Shown here: one piece after another, positions 24,055 to 34,414 of the stretch | Numbering within the stretch: position 1 is the stretch's first letter | Layout of the letters: each line of letters begins with the position of its first letter | Assembly: GCA_036852015.1 (NCBI GenBank) | Contig: JAANDG010000156.1 | Coordinates: 62,001-126,000 of the forward strand | DNA: 64,000 nt | Reading direction: 5' to 3' | Source of the DNA: Pelodera strongyloides | Taxonomy: Eukaryota > Nematoda > Chromadorea > Rhabditida > Rhabditidae | Notes under the pieces: model-generated | Databases searched by the model: none | What the model saw: the letters and a program-made list of their open reading frames with translations, nothing else | Told to the model about the DNA's origin: nothing | Translations under genes and position numbers: made by a program

Positions 24055-25100
24055 TGACCAAAAGTTCACAGAAGTAGTACTTCTAAAATTTTTAGAGCAG
24101 CATAGGAATATTAATACAAATGAGAATATTACTTTACGTGACGAATAAAAAACTGAAAAGGGCAGGAAAAGTAAAGAAAATTATTTTCACAGGGCAGGGC
24201 AGTGCAACGGTGTGCAGACCTGGTTTTCTCACGCTGGGCATGCTCTCTTGTGGGTATTCCTCATAAAGCACATGACCTTCCCCTATAAGACTAGTAGGTT
24301 CACCACCAAAAAGGCTAATTTGAGTACATAATAAGAGGCTCGTCTTTTCATTTCCAACGCCTGCCGAAACCGGTTTTTTGCTGAAAAGGCATGGCTATTA
24401 TTCAATAATAATGTACTTATAAAGGGAAGTATGTGTATGATTAAAGGTAGCAAGGTTCGTATGTTCTATGTTCGAGAATAAATTGAATGCAGGGCATTGT
24501 ATTCACATGTTAGGTAGGCTTTAACTATGGTTTACGTAGTTAACTATATTTATACTCATTAACAGAGCGCAACGCCGTGAGAGACAATGAAAAAAGAAAT
24601 ATCATAGTAGATGATATAGATAAGAACTTTATCAATGTAACAGGTAACCCAAGCTGAGGCTTACGGACAAAGTAGGTATAGGTAAAGATTCCGCACGCCT
24701 TTTTCTGGCCTAGATGGAGCAGGGTGGGTCCCCATTCGAATTATGTGCTGCCATCCTCAGATTAAGTAGCACAAATGCCATTGTTGTATTCAATTATACA
24801 AAGGAACAGTATCTTCATCCTATATCTTTTGGCATATGTGCTAGACAGATCTAACACATTGTTATGACCAAGGAAGCCGATCTGCCACAGTCATTTGTTT
24901 ATGTTAAAAAGGGTCACTGTTTTGAACCGTAAGCGCCAAGGAACACAATGGGATCAGATAAGTTTCAGGCAATGCGCTGCCCGGTGCAAACCGTGTGCTG
25001 CAGCTGTGCGGCTACTAGATTGACTTTGAACAAAACTTGTGCTGCAGCTGTGCGGCTACTAGACTGACTTAGCAGTGAAATAGGATACCTACTATTAGAT

Positions 25101-26095
25101 AGTATCGTCCTTTTCAAAGTAAACCTATATGATCCAATTCTAATTTCACTATAAATTTGCATAGACAGCTTTGATATCTGCAATTTTACGGTATGAATAT
25201 ACGATGAGCGCATCGGAAAAAGTTTGGCTTACTGCTTAAGACATCTAAAACATCCAAAAACATCTCTGACATCCACAAACATCCGTGACATCCAAAACAT
25301 CCCTAGACATCCAAGACACCCAGCACATCCAAAAAACATCCGTGACATCTGGCCATGTTTCAATGCGTGGATGATGATCATTCTTGTTATTTTTATTTGT
25401 TTGGTTCGTGAAGAGGTAATTCGGGTTATTGTCTGCTTTTCGTAAAGGTATGGTGCGTGGTCGACCATTGCTGACCAGGGCAGATGTTATTACACTGTCG
25501 TTTAATTATGCGAGAAAGTGCACCATTACCTAAAGTTAACCGTTTGGTGTGACCGTCGAAGCTGCTCGAGGCGCGTTATCTGACATATCGCAAGAAAATG
25601 GAAAGTTTCCGACCAGGAAAAACTATCACTAGCCTACGCCTACCTCGTCACCAAATGCTCTCCGTAAAAAAGTGTCTTATTATTAATGCAGTTCATGTCC
25701 AAAAATGACTTCTATTTTGAATTACTACTGGATGTCAGAGTATTTTGGATGTACGGGATGTTTACAGATGTCCGGGATGTTTTCAGATGTTTCTGTATGT
25801 CCGAGATGTCACCAGATGTTTTTGGATGTTTTGGATGTCTTAAGCAGTAAGCCAAAAAGTTTCCCAGAGTGAATGTTGGTGAAATTTGGTTTGTATATAT
25901 TGTACTAAAAATGCTTTATAATCAATTTGAACGTATCGAATATATGTATAGGTTCACTTATACAGCTTACATCTTAGATACTAAGTTTTAGTTAATATTC
26001 ACTTTTCATTGATTTTTTTTCTCACATCATTTCATATTTTATAGTAGAATTTCTTCACTTAAAGTTTGTTTTCATTGATGGGCCTGTCCCTTTAA
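25101..26095. mobile_element. GGGACAGGCCCATCA palindrome split by a second palindrome
   Basis: Left arm at 25101-25215 and right arm at 25858-26095 match the family; the middle is the independent ACATCC-rich palindrome 25216-25857. Confidence 0.68.
25216..25857. mobile_element. nested palindrome made of ACATCC-type units
   Basis: TTGGCTTACTGCTTAAGACATC at the left and its complement at the right; just inside each end are runs of AACATCC/GACATCC units. Confidence 0.7.
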
Positions 26096-26389
26096 CACAA
26101 ATCAATGAGCTTTTTTAGTGAATTTTCGTGATAATTTTCGTGAATTTTCGGGATTTCGGGATAATGGTGCCGTCCATTATTGGCTTATTGGGGCACAGGC
26201 ACACAACACATGCGTTTATCCGGCAAAGTTATTTTTTTTATTCTATTTGATCAGTGTTCAATGGTATGGGTATGCATTGCTTAGGACTTAGGAACATTAC
26301 AGTACTATAAATGTTGAAAATCTAAAAATCGAAACAGTCTTGGAATCGCTCTCCTTCACCAACGACGCCACTTGCATGTGGCGCTTAAA

Positions 26390-26815
26390 GGAAGGCAGTC
26401 ACTTCAAAATCAACTTTTTTATTCGATTTTTATTAGATGCAAGCAGATTTATAAAACAATATGCAACCCATAAAAATCCACATAAAATGGAACTCAGGGA
26501 GAGAAATCAATGAGAATGAGTTTTGATAAATGACCGACGCCGGTGCATATATGCAATTGCCAGGGGTACTTGGAGAGTGAACAGCCTGCAGTGTTACATC
26601 TGGCGCGTGGTTTATCACTGCAGGGTATTTATTTTGAAACTCTACACGGGCAATTATAAACTACGGTATATAAGTAAAAGACATAAACAGGGATTTCTCT
26701 CCCTGAGTTCGTTTTGCCGTACTTTGGCGCTGGAATTGTGGTTTTCTTCACATACTTGAACAATTAATGAAAAGCGAATAAAAAATACGAATTTGTAGTG
26801 ACTGCGATCCTTTAA
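26390..26815. mobile_element. palindromic TTAA element (GCAGTCACT ends)
   Basis: TTAAAGGAAGGCAGTCACTTC at the left and GTAGTGACTGCGATCCTTTAA at the right; inverted arms of about 200 nt. Second copy at 57125-57564. Confidence 0.78.
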
Positions 26816-26992
26816 AGCGAAATACCGGCCGGTTCTTGAAACGCATCGTGGACCCCTGCATTCTTATGCAGCTTATGCAAATGAGCATAAATTAGAATAA
26901 AAAATCGAGCTAATTCGAGTAAATTAGCATAAGTACGTAAGAGTTCAGTTGTCCACGATGCGTTTCAAAAACCGGCCGGTATTTCGCTTTAA
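26812..26992 (-). mobile_element. family A TTAA element
   Basis: Full-length copy that shares its left TTAA with the GATCGCAGTCACT palindrome at 26390-26815. Confidence 0.88.
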
Positions 26993-28077
26993 TTTCCATT
27001 TTTCAAAGTTTACCACTTGATCGCATCGCAGTCGTCATCGGCTAGTTCCGGACGACAATAAAATATCGTAACCTTGCTGGTATTCCAATTGATGTTTACA
27101 TTGGCATATTTACCGTATGATAGATATTTACCGAGCATTTATACCGTACCCTTCATATTTAGGTACACTGAAATAATACATAACTAAGCGATTGCGGACG
27201 TCTAACCATAAAATCATAAACACCTCGTGTTCGTCCTTTCTCTCATGTACTTTTGGACGGTTGCGCCGCCACGACGTAAATAGTGTTTACTCGAAGAACC
27301 GTCACATTTGCATACAGGTCCATGATTTAGAAATCCTCAATATATCGAACGATAGCATGTCTCTGTACATGGAATTTGTTCATTGTTAGTTTGATGCTAT
27401 AATCATCGTCACAACCCCCTTCTTCCTCATACTTAGTCTTAGTTTCGTAGTTTCCAATCACTTTACTAGCACACTGACAGGTAAACCTAAACATGTCAGA
27501 CCAATAAACTACAATTTCTACTTGCTTATATATTTCTTTGTTTATTAAATAACTCCACAGGGTGTCACGGGCGTCAGAGTGTCAATGGAATGCTGAGCAC
27601 CCAACTACGTCTTTTGCGCCATTTGAGCTTGGTATGCTAAAGCTAAAAGGCGTGTGCGCAACGTCTTTGTGGTTTCTTCGTATGTATTCATAACATATAG
27701 CTCCTGACAGTCTAGCGGCATCATATCTTGACACTCTCTACGTCTCTACGTAACAGACAATCTCTGGCTTTCACTCTCTTCATCTGCGCCTCTCCCGGTT
27801 TATTTTCTTTGCACAGCTTCTTGAGACTAAAGTAAGAGAGTCGCTTTAATTTTTACTTTGACTACACCGAAATGTATATCTCTCTTTCTTTTCACATGCA
27901 CACTCTCTCGCTTTCTCTCTCTCTCTCTCTTGTCTATATGTTAAAGCTATTTTATCGATTTGTCACATTCATAAATAAAAATTAATTTGTTCCCTTTTCT
28001 ATGGGATCCAAGAACCTTTTTTTCTGAGCAAGTTACAAACATCGTAAATAATAGTTATTTTTTTTTAGAAGATACTA

Positions 28078-29699
28078 ATGGATGAAACTCACAGTTTGAG
28101 TTCAAGTACCGTTTCTTCAGTTATGAATTACACAAGTACGCCGACGACCACTGCTGTGACAAAGGTTATTTTCATTATTTTCATTTTCAATTTAAAGCGA
28201 AATACCGGCCGCTTTTTGAAACACATCGAGTGCACCAGCATTCCTATGCAACTTATGCAAATGAACATAAATTAGAATAAAAAATCGAGCTAAATTCGAG
28301 TAAATTAGCATAAATACGTAAGAATTCAGTTATCCACAATGCGTTTCAAAAACCCGCCGGTTTTCGTCTTTGATACTATAGGATTGTATCGCTGTATTGT
28401 ACCTACTTTGAGAAATTTGCATATGATACGAATTTCCAATGTATCCTATGCAAATTTTTGGTGATCGCTCGAAGCTTCAGGCACCAAATTATCTAGGATA
28501 CATTGAATATTCCTATCATATGCAAATTAGCGAATTTCCCAAAGCAGTTACAATACGGCTTTAAAGGGACAGGCCCATCAAAGTAAATATATATTTACGA
28601 CGTATTCATAATGTGTATAGAGCATTTTTATTACAACATATACAAACCAAATTTCACCTACTTTCGCCCTCGAGGACTTTTTCCGATGTGCTCATCATCA
28701 TATGTATACCGTAAAACTGCAGAGATCGAAGCTGTCTACGCAAATTTATCAAGAAATTAAAATGCGAGCTAGATTTGCATATACACCTTGGAAGTCTGCA
28801 GCTTTATGGTATACATATGAGGATGAGCACATCGGAAAAAGTCCTCGAGGGCGAAAGTAGGTGAAATTTGGTTTGTATATATTGTAATAAAAATGCTTTA
28901 TATACATTATGAACGTTTCGTAAATATAGGTTTACTTTGATGGGCCTGTCCCTTTAAAGGGGTATTGTTGTCGCTTCACCACCATGTATTATATGCAAAT
29001 TTCTATGCCTGTCTAAACTGGAAAGGCATAGGTTACATAAAATACACGGGATTACTGCTGCAAGCGTACGTTTAACAAACCACGCACAATACATCTTTAA
29101 AATTAACCGCAGTATGTTAGCGCTCTGTGTTATTATACACGGACTAGCACTCCAGCTAATTGTTGGAGCCCGATCCAACTATCGCAGAACTCATACAGTA
29201 TGCAGCGACGGTGCTAATCTTTTAATGAAGAAACCCTGTTTAGTTAGCACCTATAAATTTAGGTTTAAATTAAATAACTTATGACTAATTGTTCATAGTC
29301 CAATTTAGCTAATTTAGGTACCAATTGATCATCTGACAAACGCACTCCCTCACGTAGTCGCGTTTGTGATCGTTATCATCCTCTTGATTGCTGGTTGCGT
29401 CTGGCGATGCATGGAGAATAGGAAGGCAAAGCTAGCGCCCAGGTAATACCACATTACTTTATACTGTAAACATTAGTATAGTCAACCACATCATCTCGTT
29501 CAATTCAAGCACCGAACGTACAGTTTTGACAAGCGAGCATGCAAACGCAAGAGCTACTTTTCTGCAACAAATTCGAAAGGCTCGGTCCAAAAAGATAGAT
29601 AAGGGGCCTTTTATAATAGCTTTATTCAGGTACTTTTGCGGTAAAACGCCCAACAACAGCGCTGTGGTCATGTATCGTCAGGACGACGATGTGAAGTAA
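28078..29699 (+). CDS. small single-pass membrane protein 1 (93 aa), 3 exons
   Basis: Not recognised as a known family. Exon 1 (28078-28164) encodes a Ser/Thr-rich N terminus with an N-glycosylation site (NYT). Exon 2 (29318-29442) holds one hydrophobic helix (HVVAFVIVIILLIAGCVW) followed by a basic stop-transfer stretch (RCMENRKAKLAPR). Exon 3 (29630-29699) ends in YRQDDDVK. Junctions are phase 0 and then phase 2 (an AG split Arg codon). By the positive-inside rule the N terminus is outside and the tail cytoplasmic. A T-rich run ending TTTTTTTTAG lies 10 nt before the ATG, as expected for a spliced-leader acceptor. The exon 1 donor (GTTATT) is weak and a TTAA element starts 27 nt after it. 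Exon 30015-30099 is an alternative last exon. Confidence 0.68.
28192..28375 (-). mobile_element. family A TTAA element
   Basis: Starts 27 nt after exon 1 of small membrane gene 1; right end degraded (CCCGCCGGTTTTCGTCTTTGA). Confidence 0.82.
28371..28564. mobile_element. palindromic element with TTTGCATATGA arms
   Basis: CTTTGAGAAATTTGCATATGATACG and CATATGCAAATTAGCGAATTTCCC in inverted arms; a related shorter copy is at 31193-31292. Confidence 0.6.
28561..28957. mobile_element. palindromic TTAA element (GGGACAGGCCCATCA ends)
   Basis: Best-preserved copy: both ends TTTAAAGGGACAGGCCCATC and complement, with GCCCTCGAGGACTTTTTCCGATG in both arms. In intron 1 of small membrane gene 1. Confidence 0.87.
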
Positions 29700-30014
29700 T
29701 CGATTTTTTTAAATATTAAATATTAATTAACATAATTGTTGTTTTTTATTCCATATTTTATAATGAATTTTATAAGAATTGCATTTTGTACCAAGACCAC
29801 CCACAAACTAAGATTTATTGAACAAAATAACCCTCCTTATTGAAAAGCTACAACTTCCAACTGATTCAGATCTGATTTACTGAACAAAAAATCAATACTC
29901 ATGCGAAAAAAGTGTACGATCAATATATTACTAGCTAACGTATCACTCATATTTTGTAAGGTGGCGGGAGTTCAAAAATTCAAATTTCAAGATGATAAAA
30001 TCGATCGATTTCAG

Positions 30015-30099
30015 GAAAGTCCGTTTCTGCAGTGTAAAGGAGGTAATCGATGACAACTCTGACTCGCGATCGGAAAAGTTCCACTTAGAATACGTATAG
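30015..30099 (+). CDS. alternative terminal exon of small membrane protein gene 1
   Basis: A clear acceptor (GATTTCAG) is followed by one base that completes the split Arg codon left by exon 2 of gene 1 and then 27 codons (KVRFCSVKEVIDDN ... HLEYV) to a TAG stop. It fits the same phase-2 donor as the exon at 29630-29699, so the two look mutually exclusive. The start KVRFCSV resembles RVRFYAV in the terminal exon of small membrane gene 4, which supports it being coding. It could instead be the tail of another gene whose helix exon I did not find. Confidence 0.5.
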
Positions 30100-30974
30100 C
30101 ACCTATTTGCGTCCGGGAAGAACAGTGAATACTTTTTGTTCGATTGGAAACGAAATTGGTGGTGTGCCGCGCAGTTGTGGACGCTGCGTCCAAATGGTGC
30201 GCCGAAAAGTGGCGACCACTCGCATAGTGGGTCAAGTATGCGCGGCTCACCAACACAGTTTCCTTATAACTGGTAAATTGCGGCGCGCGAAAAAGTTGAA
30301 GGGATTACCCTTTACGGAAGTTAATTCAGGCTTGTTTTCAGATTAATAAATATTCATATCGAAGTTATAATATCCTACTTGAAAAGCACGCTAAAAAAGT
30401 ATCGTATTTCATCATATTTTTGTAAGACCCAATTCAAACAAAATTGGAAATTGTATAGTTTTTTTTTTCGTTTTTCCCATGTCTTTCCTTGGAGATATTC
30501 ACTTTCTATTTGATGCTTTTGATTTGCTCAAACTTTTTTTCAGCACTATGGACTATACGAGCATGATTGTTTCGTTAACTGTTATAGTCGGTTCCTTGTT
30601 TAAACGTTCCAGTTTTAAGTCGTGCACACATTATTTGATGATATCATTTAGTTTTTACTGTCGTGCGTCTTGTCTGTCTCCCATTATTATTCTCAGGGCT
30701 CGTAAGCCATCCATATATATGTATATCTGTATATCCATATCATATGTATCCAAGTTTACATTGTGCTCTACAGAGTTCGGAGCTAATACGCATTCGTAGT
30801 TTTGAATACTGTTTTTGATAAGCATGATCAGTCTGCAAAATTGAAAATTTGTAAAAATTTTCTGTAAAATTACTAATTATTACTTTTACTAATTACTAAT
30901 TAAATTCACTAATACTAATTAAATTACTAATATTAATTAAAATAATAATTACTTTGATCATTAATGACCATCCT

Positions 30975-31060
30975 TGGGAAACCAAAAACACCCGATTTCG
31001 CTCCGATCAAGTCCCTAAAAAAATCGGCCCTTGATCGGGGCGAAATCGGGGTTTTCACTT
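30975..31060. repeat. hairpin repeat with GATTTCGCTCCGATCAAG arms
   Basis: GATTTCGCTCCGATCAAG and CTTGATCGGGGCGAAATCGG are inverted about 20 nt apart. Confidence 0.6.
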
Positions 31061-31192
31061 TCCTGTGCAGTACATCACTAATGAAGGAAAGCTATCAGGA
31101 AGCTTTTGATTTGCTCAATCTTTTTTTCAGTACTATGAGCACGATTATTTCCTTAAATATCGTCAGTTCGTTACAAATGTATTGTATATTTT

Positions 31193-31292
31193 TTAAAGCA
31201 ATATTGTGCCTACTTTGGGACATTTGCATATGAACGCATTTCCTATGTATCCTAATAAGCTAAATTTGCCCGCAAATTTCCCAAAGTCTTAA
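31193..31292. mobile_element. short TTAA element related to 28371-28564
   Basis: TTAAAGCAATATTGTGCCTACTTTGGG start and TTTCCCAAAGTCTTAA end. Confidence 0.55.
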
Positions 31293-31560
31293 ACGCTTTA
31301 CACAAAAAAACGTTGAGTATTTAGTAGTTTAAAAATTCGTAAATGAATTTCATTTATTTCGCAATTCCTCAAATGATGTATGAAATTAAATCTTTCAATA
31401 AAAATATATAAATGTATGAAATAAAACACGTAAATAAATCAACTAACCAGAAAATTCAACAAACTATTTTCCAAGAATTCGGTTCACCAATGACAGGCAG
31501 AGATGTTTAGGTAACAGTACTCCAAAAAAAACGTATGTGTGCTGTCTTTTTTTTTGAAAT

Positions 31561-31729
31561 GAATTGTTTAATAAAAATTTGTATTTTGACACTAGGTGGT
31601 GTAGTTTTTCTTGTCGTTCTTCATATTGGGAAGGCCTTTTTTGTGCGACTGTATACGCTCACAAAGTATTGCTTTTCCGGTTTTCCATCCCAACGTCTGT
31701 GCTCCAGTTACAAGGAGCATGTAGTGTGA
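31561..31729 (+). CDS. possible short hydrophobic reading frame
   Basis: From an ATG at 31561 the frame reads MNCLIKICILTLGGVVFLVV and continues with basic and aromatic residues to a stop at about 31729 (56 codons). It has one helix-like stretch and lies inside the small-membrane-protein cluster, but lacks the split-Arg exon ending and clear splice sites. AT-rich DNA often produces such frames by chance. Confidence 0.2.
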
Positions 31730-32895
31730 TCATCAAATATTTCGATCTAAATACTGAAACGTTGAAATACAGATGATTCCAACGAATAAAAAAGGTTTCT
31801 GTTACTGCAAGATACCTTTTAAAACAGCCTTCATCAATCGGTTGTTCGCAAAATGCTGCCACCAAATACATATCTGAAAGATTACAATCACTGTGCGCGT
31901 TGCAAAAAAAAAAACAGTCGCCTACATCTCGGCGCGCACATCGCCCAGTCTTGGCTAGCCTCTCGTCAGGTTCTGAGTACCGTCTCAAAACGTGGCGAAC
32001 CGGCCGCGCACCTCTGTACCTGGTTCTGTCCATTTTAAATGACTTTCCCCAGTTTTCGGTGACATGAACTTGTTGTTTACTAATATAACTCAGTGCAGCT
32101 GCTCCCAAGTAAGAATTAGAGAGGCACCTTATTTTTTTCAATAACACCATTTGGTATTTTTTTCTTTGGACACAGCCGCAGCATGCAGCTGTGAGAACCG
32201 TTCTTTTATTTTCACTGCTTTCTCTCTCTCTCTCTCTCTGTCTCTTATTCTCTCTTATTCTCTTTTATTCTCTCTTTTTCTGTCTCTCTCTCCCCTTTAG
32301 CACGCAGTTTGAATTGTATTCCGTTAGTAAGCAGAAAATCGAAAAATTTGAATATATTCGAGCCGTAAATCGGTCAATACTCAATAAACACGATGTCGCA
32401 ATACATACAGTATTACTTCAGGCTTCCGAATTTCGCAGGTAGATTGTAGACGCAGTGACCAGCCGAATCTAGTCCATGAGAGGTTGCCGACACTAGCCTA
32501 TGAACAGATTACGTGCTAATCTGCTGATTTATTCTAGAATAAACTACAGTATGCATCTTGTTTCAAAAGTGTTTAATCCGTTCACTGAAGGAAATTACGC
32601 AAACCGTTTTCTCTATTCAAACGGACGCAAGGATTAGCTAGCACTCAATGGGAATTTGAACAGAGCTAAAGGATGATTAATATGGTGTACTGTATACACA
32701 GTGTACTGTAGTGTACTATATACAACTGCGGTCACAATCGTGCTTCCTGCGCTAGAGAAGACTTTTCCTCAGTCTGCTTTCTGTAGTTCTCTCTCTCACC
32801 CTTTGTCCCTCATTTGCTCCCTATATTTATGGGAAGGCGTGTTGACTTTGCATATAACTGGAAACAACAACAAGTATCTCTCATTGTATGACTTC

Positions 32896-33002
32896 TCTAT
32901 CTCTCTATCTCTCTCTCCCTCTCTCTCCCTCTCTCTCTCCCTCTCTCTCCCCTCTCTCTCCCTCTCTCTCCCTCTCTCTCTCCCTCCCTCTCCCTCTCTC
33001 TT
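32896..33002. repeat. (CT)n/CCCTCT tract
   Basis: CTCTCCCT-type units, just upstream of small membrane gene 2 exon 1; a related CT tract is at 32217-32295. Confidence 0.95.
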
Positions 33003-33068
33003 TTTTCCTAAAACAACATCAGACTGTTGGCCAAACAGTGGTTCGTTAGATCACACTGTCAGTGAGTA

Positions 33069-34177
33069 ATGGTTAACTTCAATCGCATTACTTCGACAAT
33101 TCCGTCCGCTACCACGTCGGTAAGAGTATTTAACTTTTATTATGGGTAAATTTCTATATGTGCCCGATTTAACCACTTAGACTTGCAGAAATTCCGTGCG
33201 CCCCATATGCGTCACGAAATAGAGCGCAACGGGAACCAACTCACGCACTCATTGACGTTTAAAGCGATGCAACAGCCGAGTTTTAAAACATGTCTGGGCA
33301 CCGAATTCTCGTATATGCTCAGTATCATACACTACATGAGAGCAGCAGAATACGTTTCAAAAAGCGGCGGTTTACCGCGTAAAGATGTGACTGATCTCTA
33401 AAGGTGCTATGTATTTCCATTACTTTTTCCAGGCCGAACCGACCGACACACCATTGAACCAAGCACTCGATCTCGAGCACGATGCGGCCATCCTATTTTT
33501 CTGCGTTCTTACCTTTGCCATTCTGTTCTTTCTGTACGAAACCCTTTGCTTACCACACAAAAGGCCATTAGCGGAACCCATCGTGCCAAGGTAAGTGGGG
33601 GGTATTCACTGTGCTAAAAAAAAGAGTACCGGGTTATATCAACCGAATCCGCAGAAGCGGTGCACCGGCGCCCGCTTCATTTCTGAAGACGGACGGACTG
33701 GCCTTTAAACTTCCCGGAGGCCAATTTTCTCGGGAAGTCGATTTATCTCCGCCGGTTTTACCCAACTACCAACTTTTGCACCTTTGGTGGGGTGAAGGGG
33801 TTCCGGGCCGGGCTCGAACCAACGACCGGTGGCGTGGTGCACGGCGCCTGCCACTGCGCCACGCCCCCTTTCACTGTGCTAGTTTTTGCGTATCTGTTGT
33901 AATAGCTTTTACTCATTCTGTGCTTTTCTCGTGGCCCATTTTTTGAGGTAACAATACAATATCGCCCACATATCATACGATCGCGGCAAATATTTGCAAA
34001 ACTTGAAATGTCTGACAACATTGCCTACACATTACGCTTGATTTCCATTGTTTTATTAGCAAATTACCTGTTGGCTAATTCGAAGAAGGAATGTGTTTGT
34101 TTTCAAATTAATAAATTTATTGCACATTTAGCATTGGAAGCCATATGGCATCTCGGCGTAGGCGGGCGTGGATATGA
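33069..34177 (+). CDS. small single-pass membrane protein 2 (about 84 aa), last exon uncertain
   Basis: Exon 1 (33069-33119) encodes MVNFNRITSTIPSATTS and ends in phase 0 at a good GTAAGA donor. Exon 2 (33433-33590) has an acidic lead (LDLEHD), one helix (AAILFFCVLTFAILFFLYETL), a basic flank (PHKRPLAEP) and the same phase-2 AG ending at GTAAGT. This is the architecture of gene 1, 3.5 kb upstream on the same strand. The terminal exon is my weakest call: 34132-34177, after CATTTAG, would add IGSHMASRRRRAWI and a stop. No known function. A SINE copy lies directly after exon 2 (33625-33875). Confidence 0.58.
33259..33383. mobile_element. TTAA-type element in small membrane gene 2 intron
   Basis: TTAAAGCGATGCAACAGCCGAG start and TTTCAAAAAGCGGCGGTTTACCGCG end. 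Confidence 0.55.
33625..33875 (-). mobile_element. tRNA-derived SINE, near full-length copy
   Basis: Read on minus it starts GGGGGCGTGGCGCAGTGGCAGG (A-box-like), has GGTTCGAGCCC (B box), then a body ending GGTTGATATAACCCGGTACTC. Related copies are at 19533-19785, 21683-21782 and 7645-7742, so this is a dispersed pol III-type family. It lies directly downstream of exon 2 of small membrane gene 2. Confidence 0.75.
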
Positions 34178-34232
34178 CCAAACAGGGTTTGGAGGCAGAT
34201 GCTACATGGAAGGTTTGCTATTTCCTACATTT

Positions 34233-34414
34233 TTAAAGCGAAATACCGGCCGGTTTTGGAAACACATCATGGACAACTGAATTCTTACGTATTTATGCTA
34301 GTTTGCTCGAATTTAGCTCGATTTTTTATTCTAATTTATGTTCATTTACATAAGCTGCATACGAATGCTGGTGTCCACGACACGTTTCAAAAACCGGCCG
34401 GTATTTCGCTTTAA
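34233..34414 (+). mobile_element. family A TTAA element
   Basis: Near-consensus copy, TTAA both sides, downstream of small membrane gene 2. Confidence 0.88.

Larger units (their letters stand above)
22433..28077. other. gene-free region with nested TTAA elements
   Basis: Apart from the listed elements (22530, 23929, 25101-26095, 26390-26992) I see no exon with splice signals. CT-rich tracts occur at about 27770-27940. Confidence 0.55.
30100..33068. other. region between small membrane genes 1 and 2
   Basis: Contains a GC-richer stretch at 30105-30300 without splice support, hairpin and TTAA repeats, CT tracts and the short hydrophobic frame at 31561. An ORF of 163 codons on minus at 31659-32150 spans a GGCGAA repeat and is not called. 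Confidence 0.5.

Noticed and set aside
31659..32150. 163-codon minus-strand reading frame
   Set aside because: Crosses a GGCGAA repeat fragment and has no recognisable domain or matching splice sites; likely open by chance.
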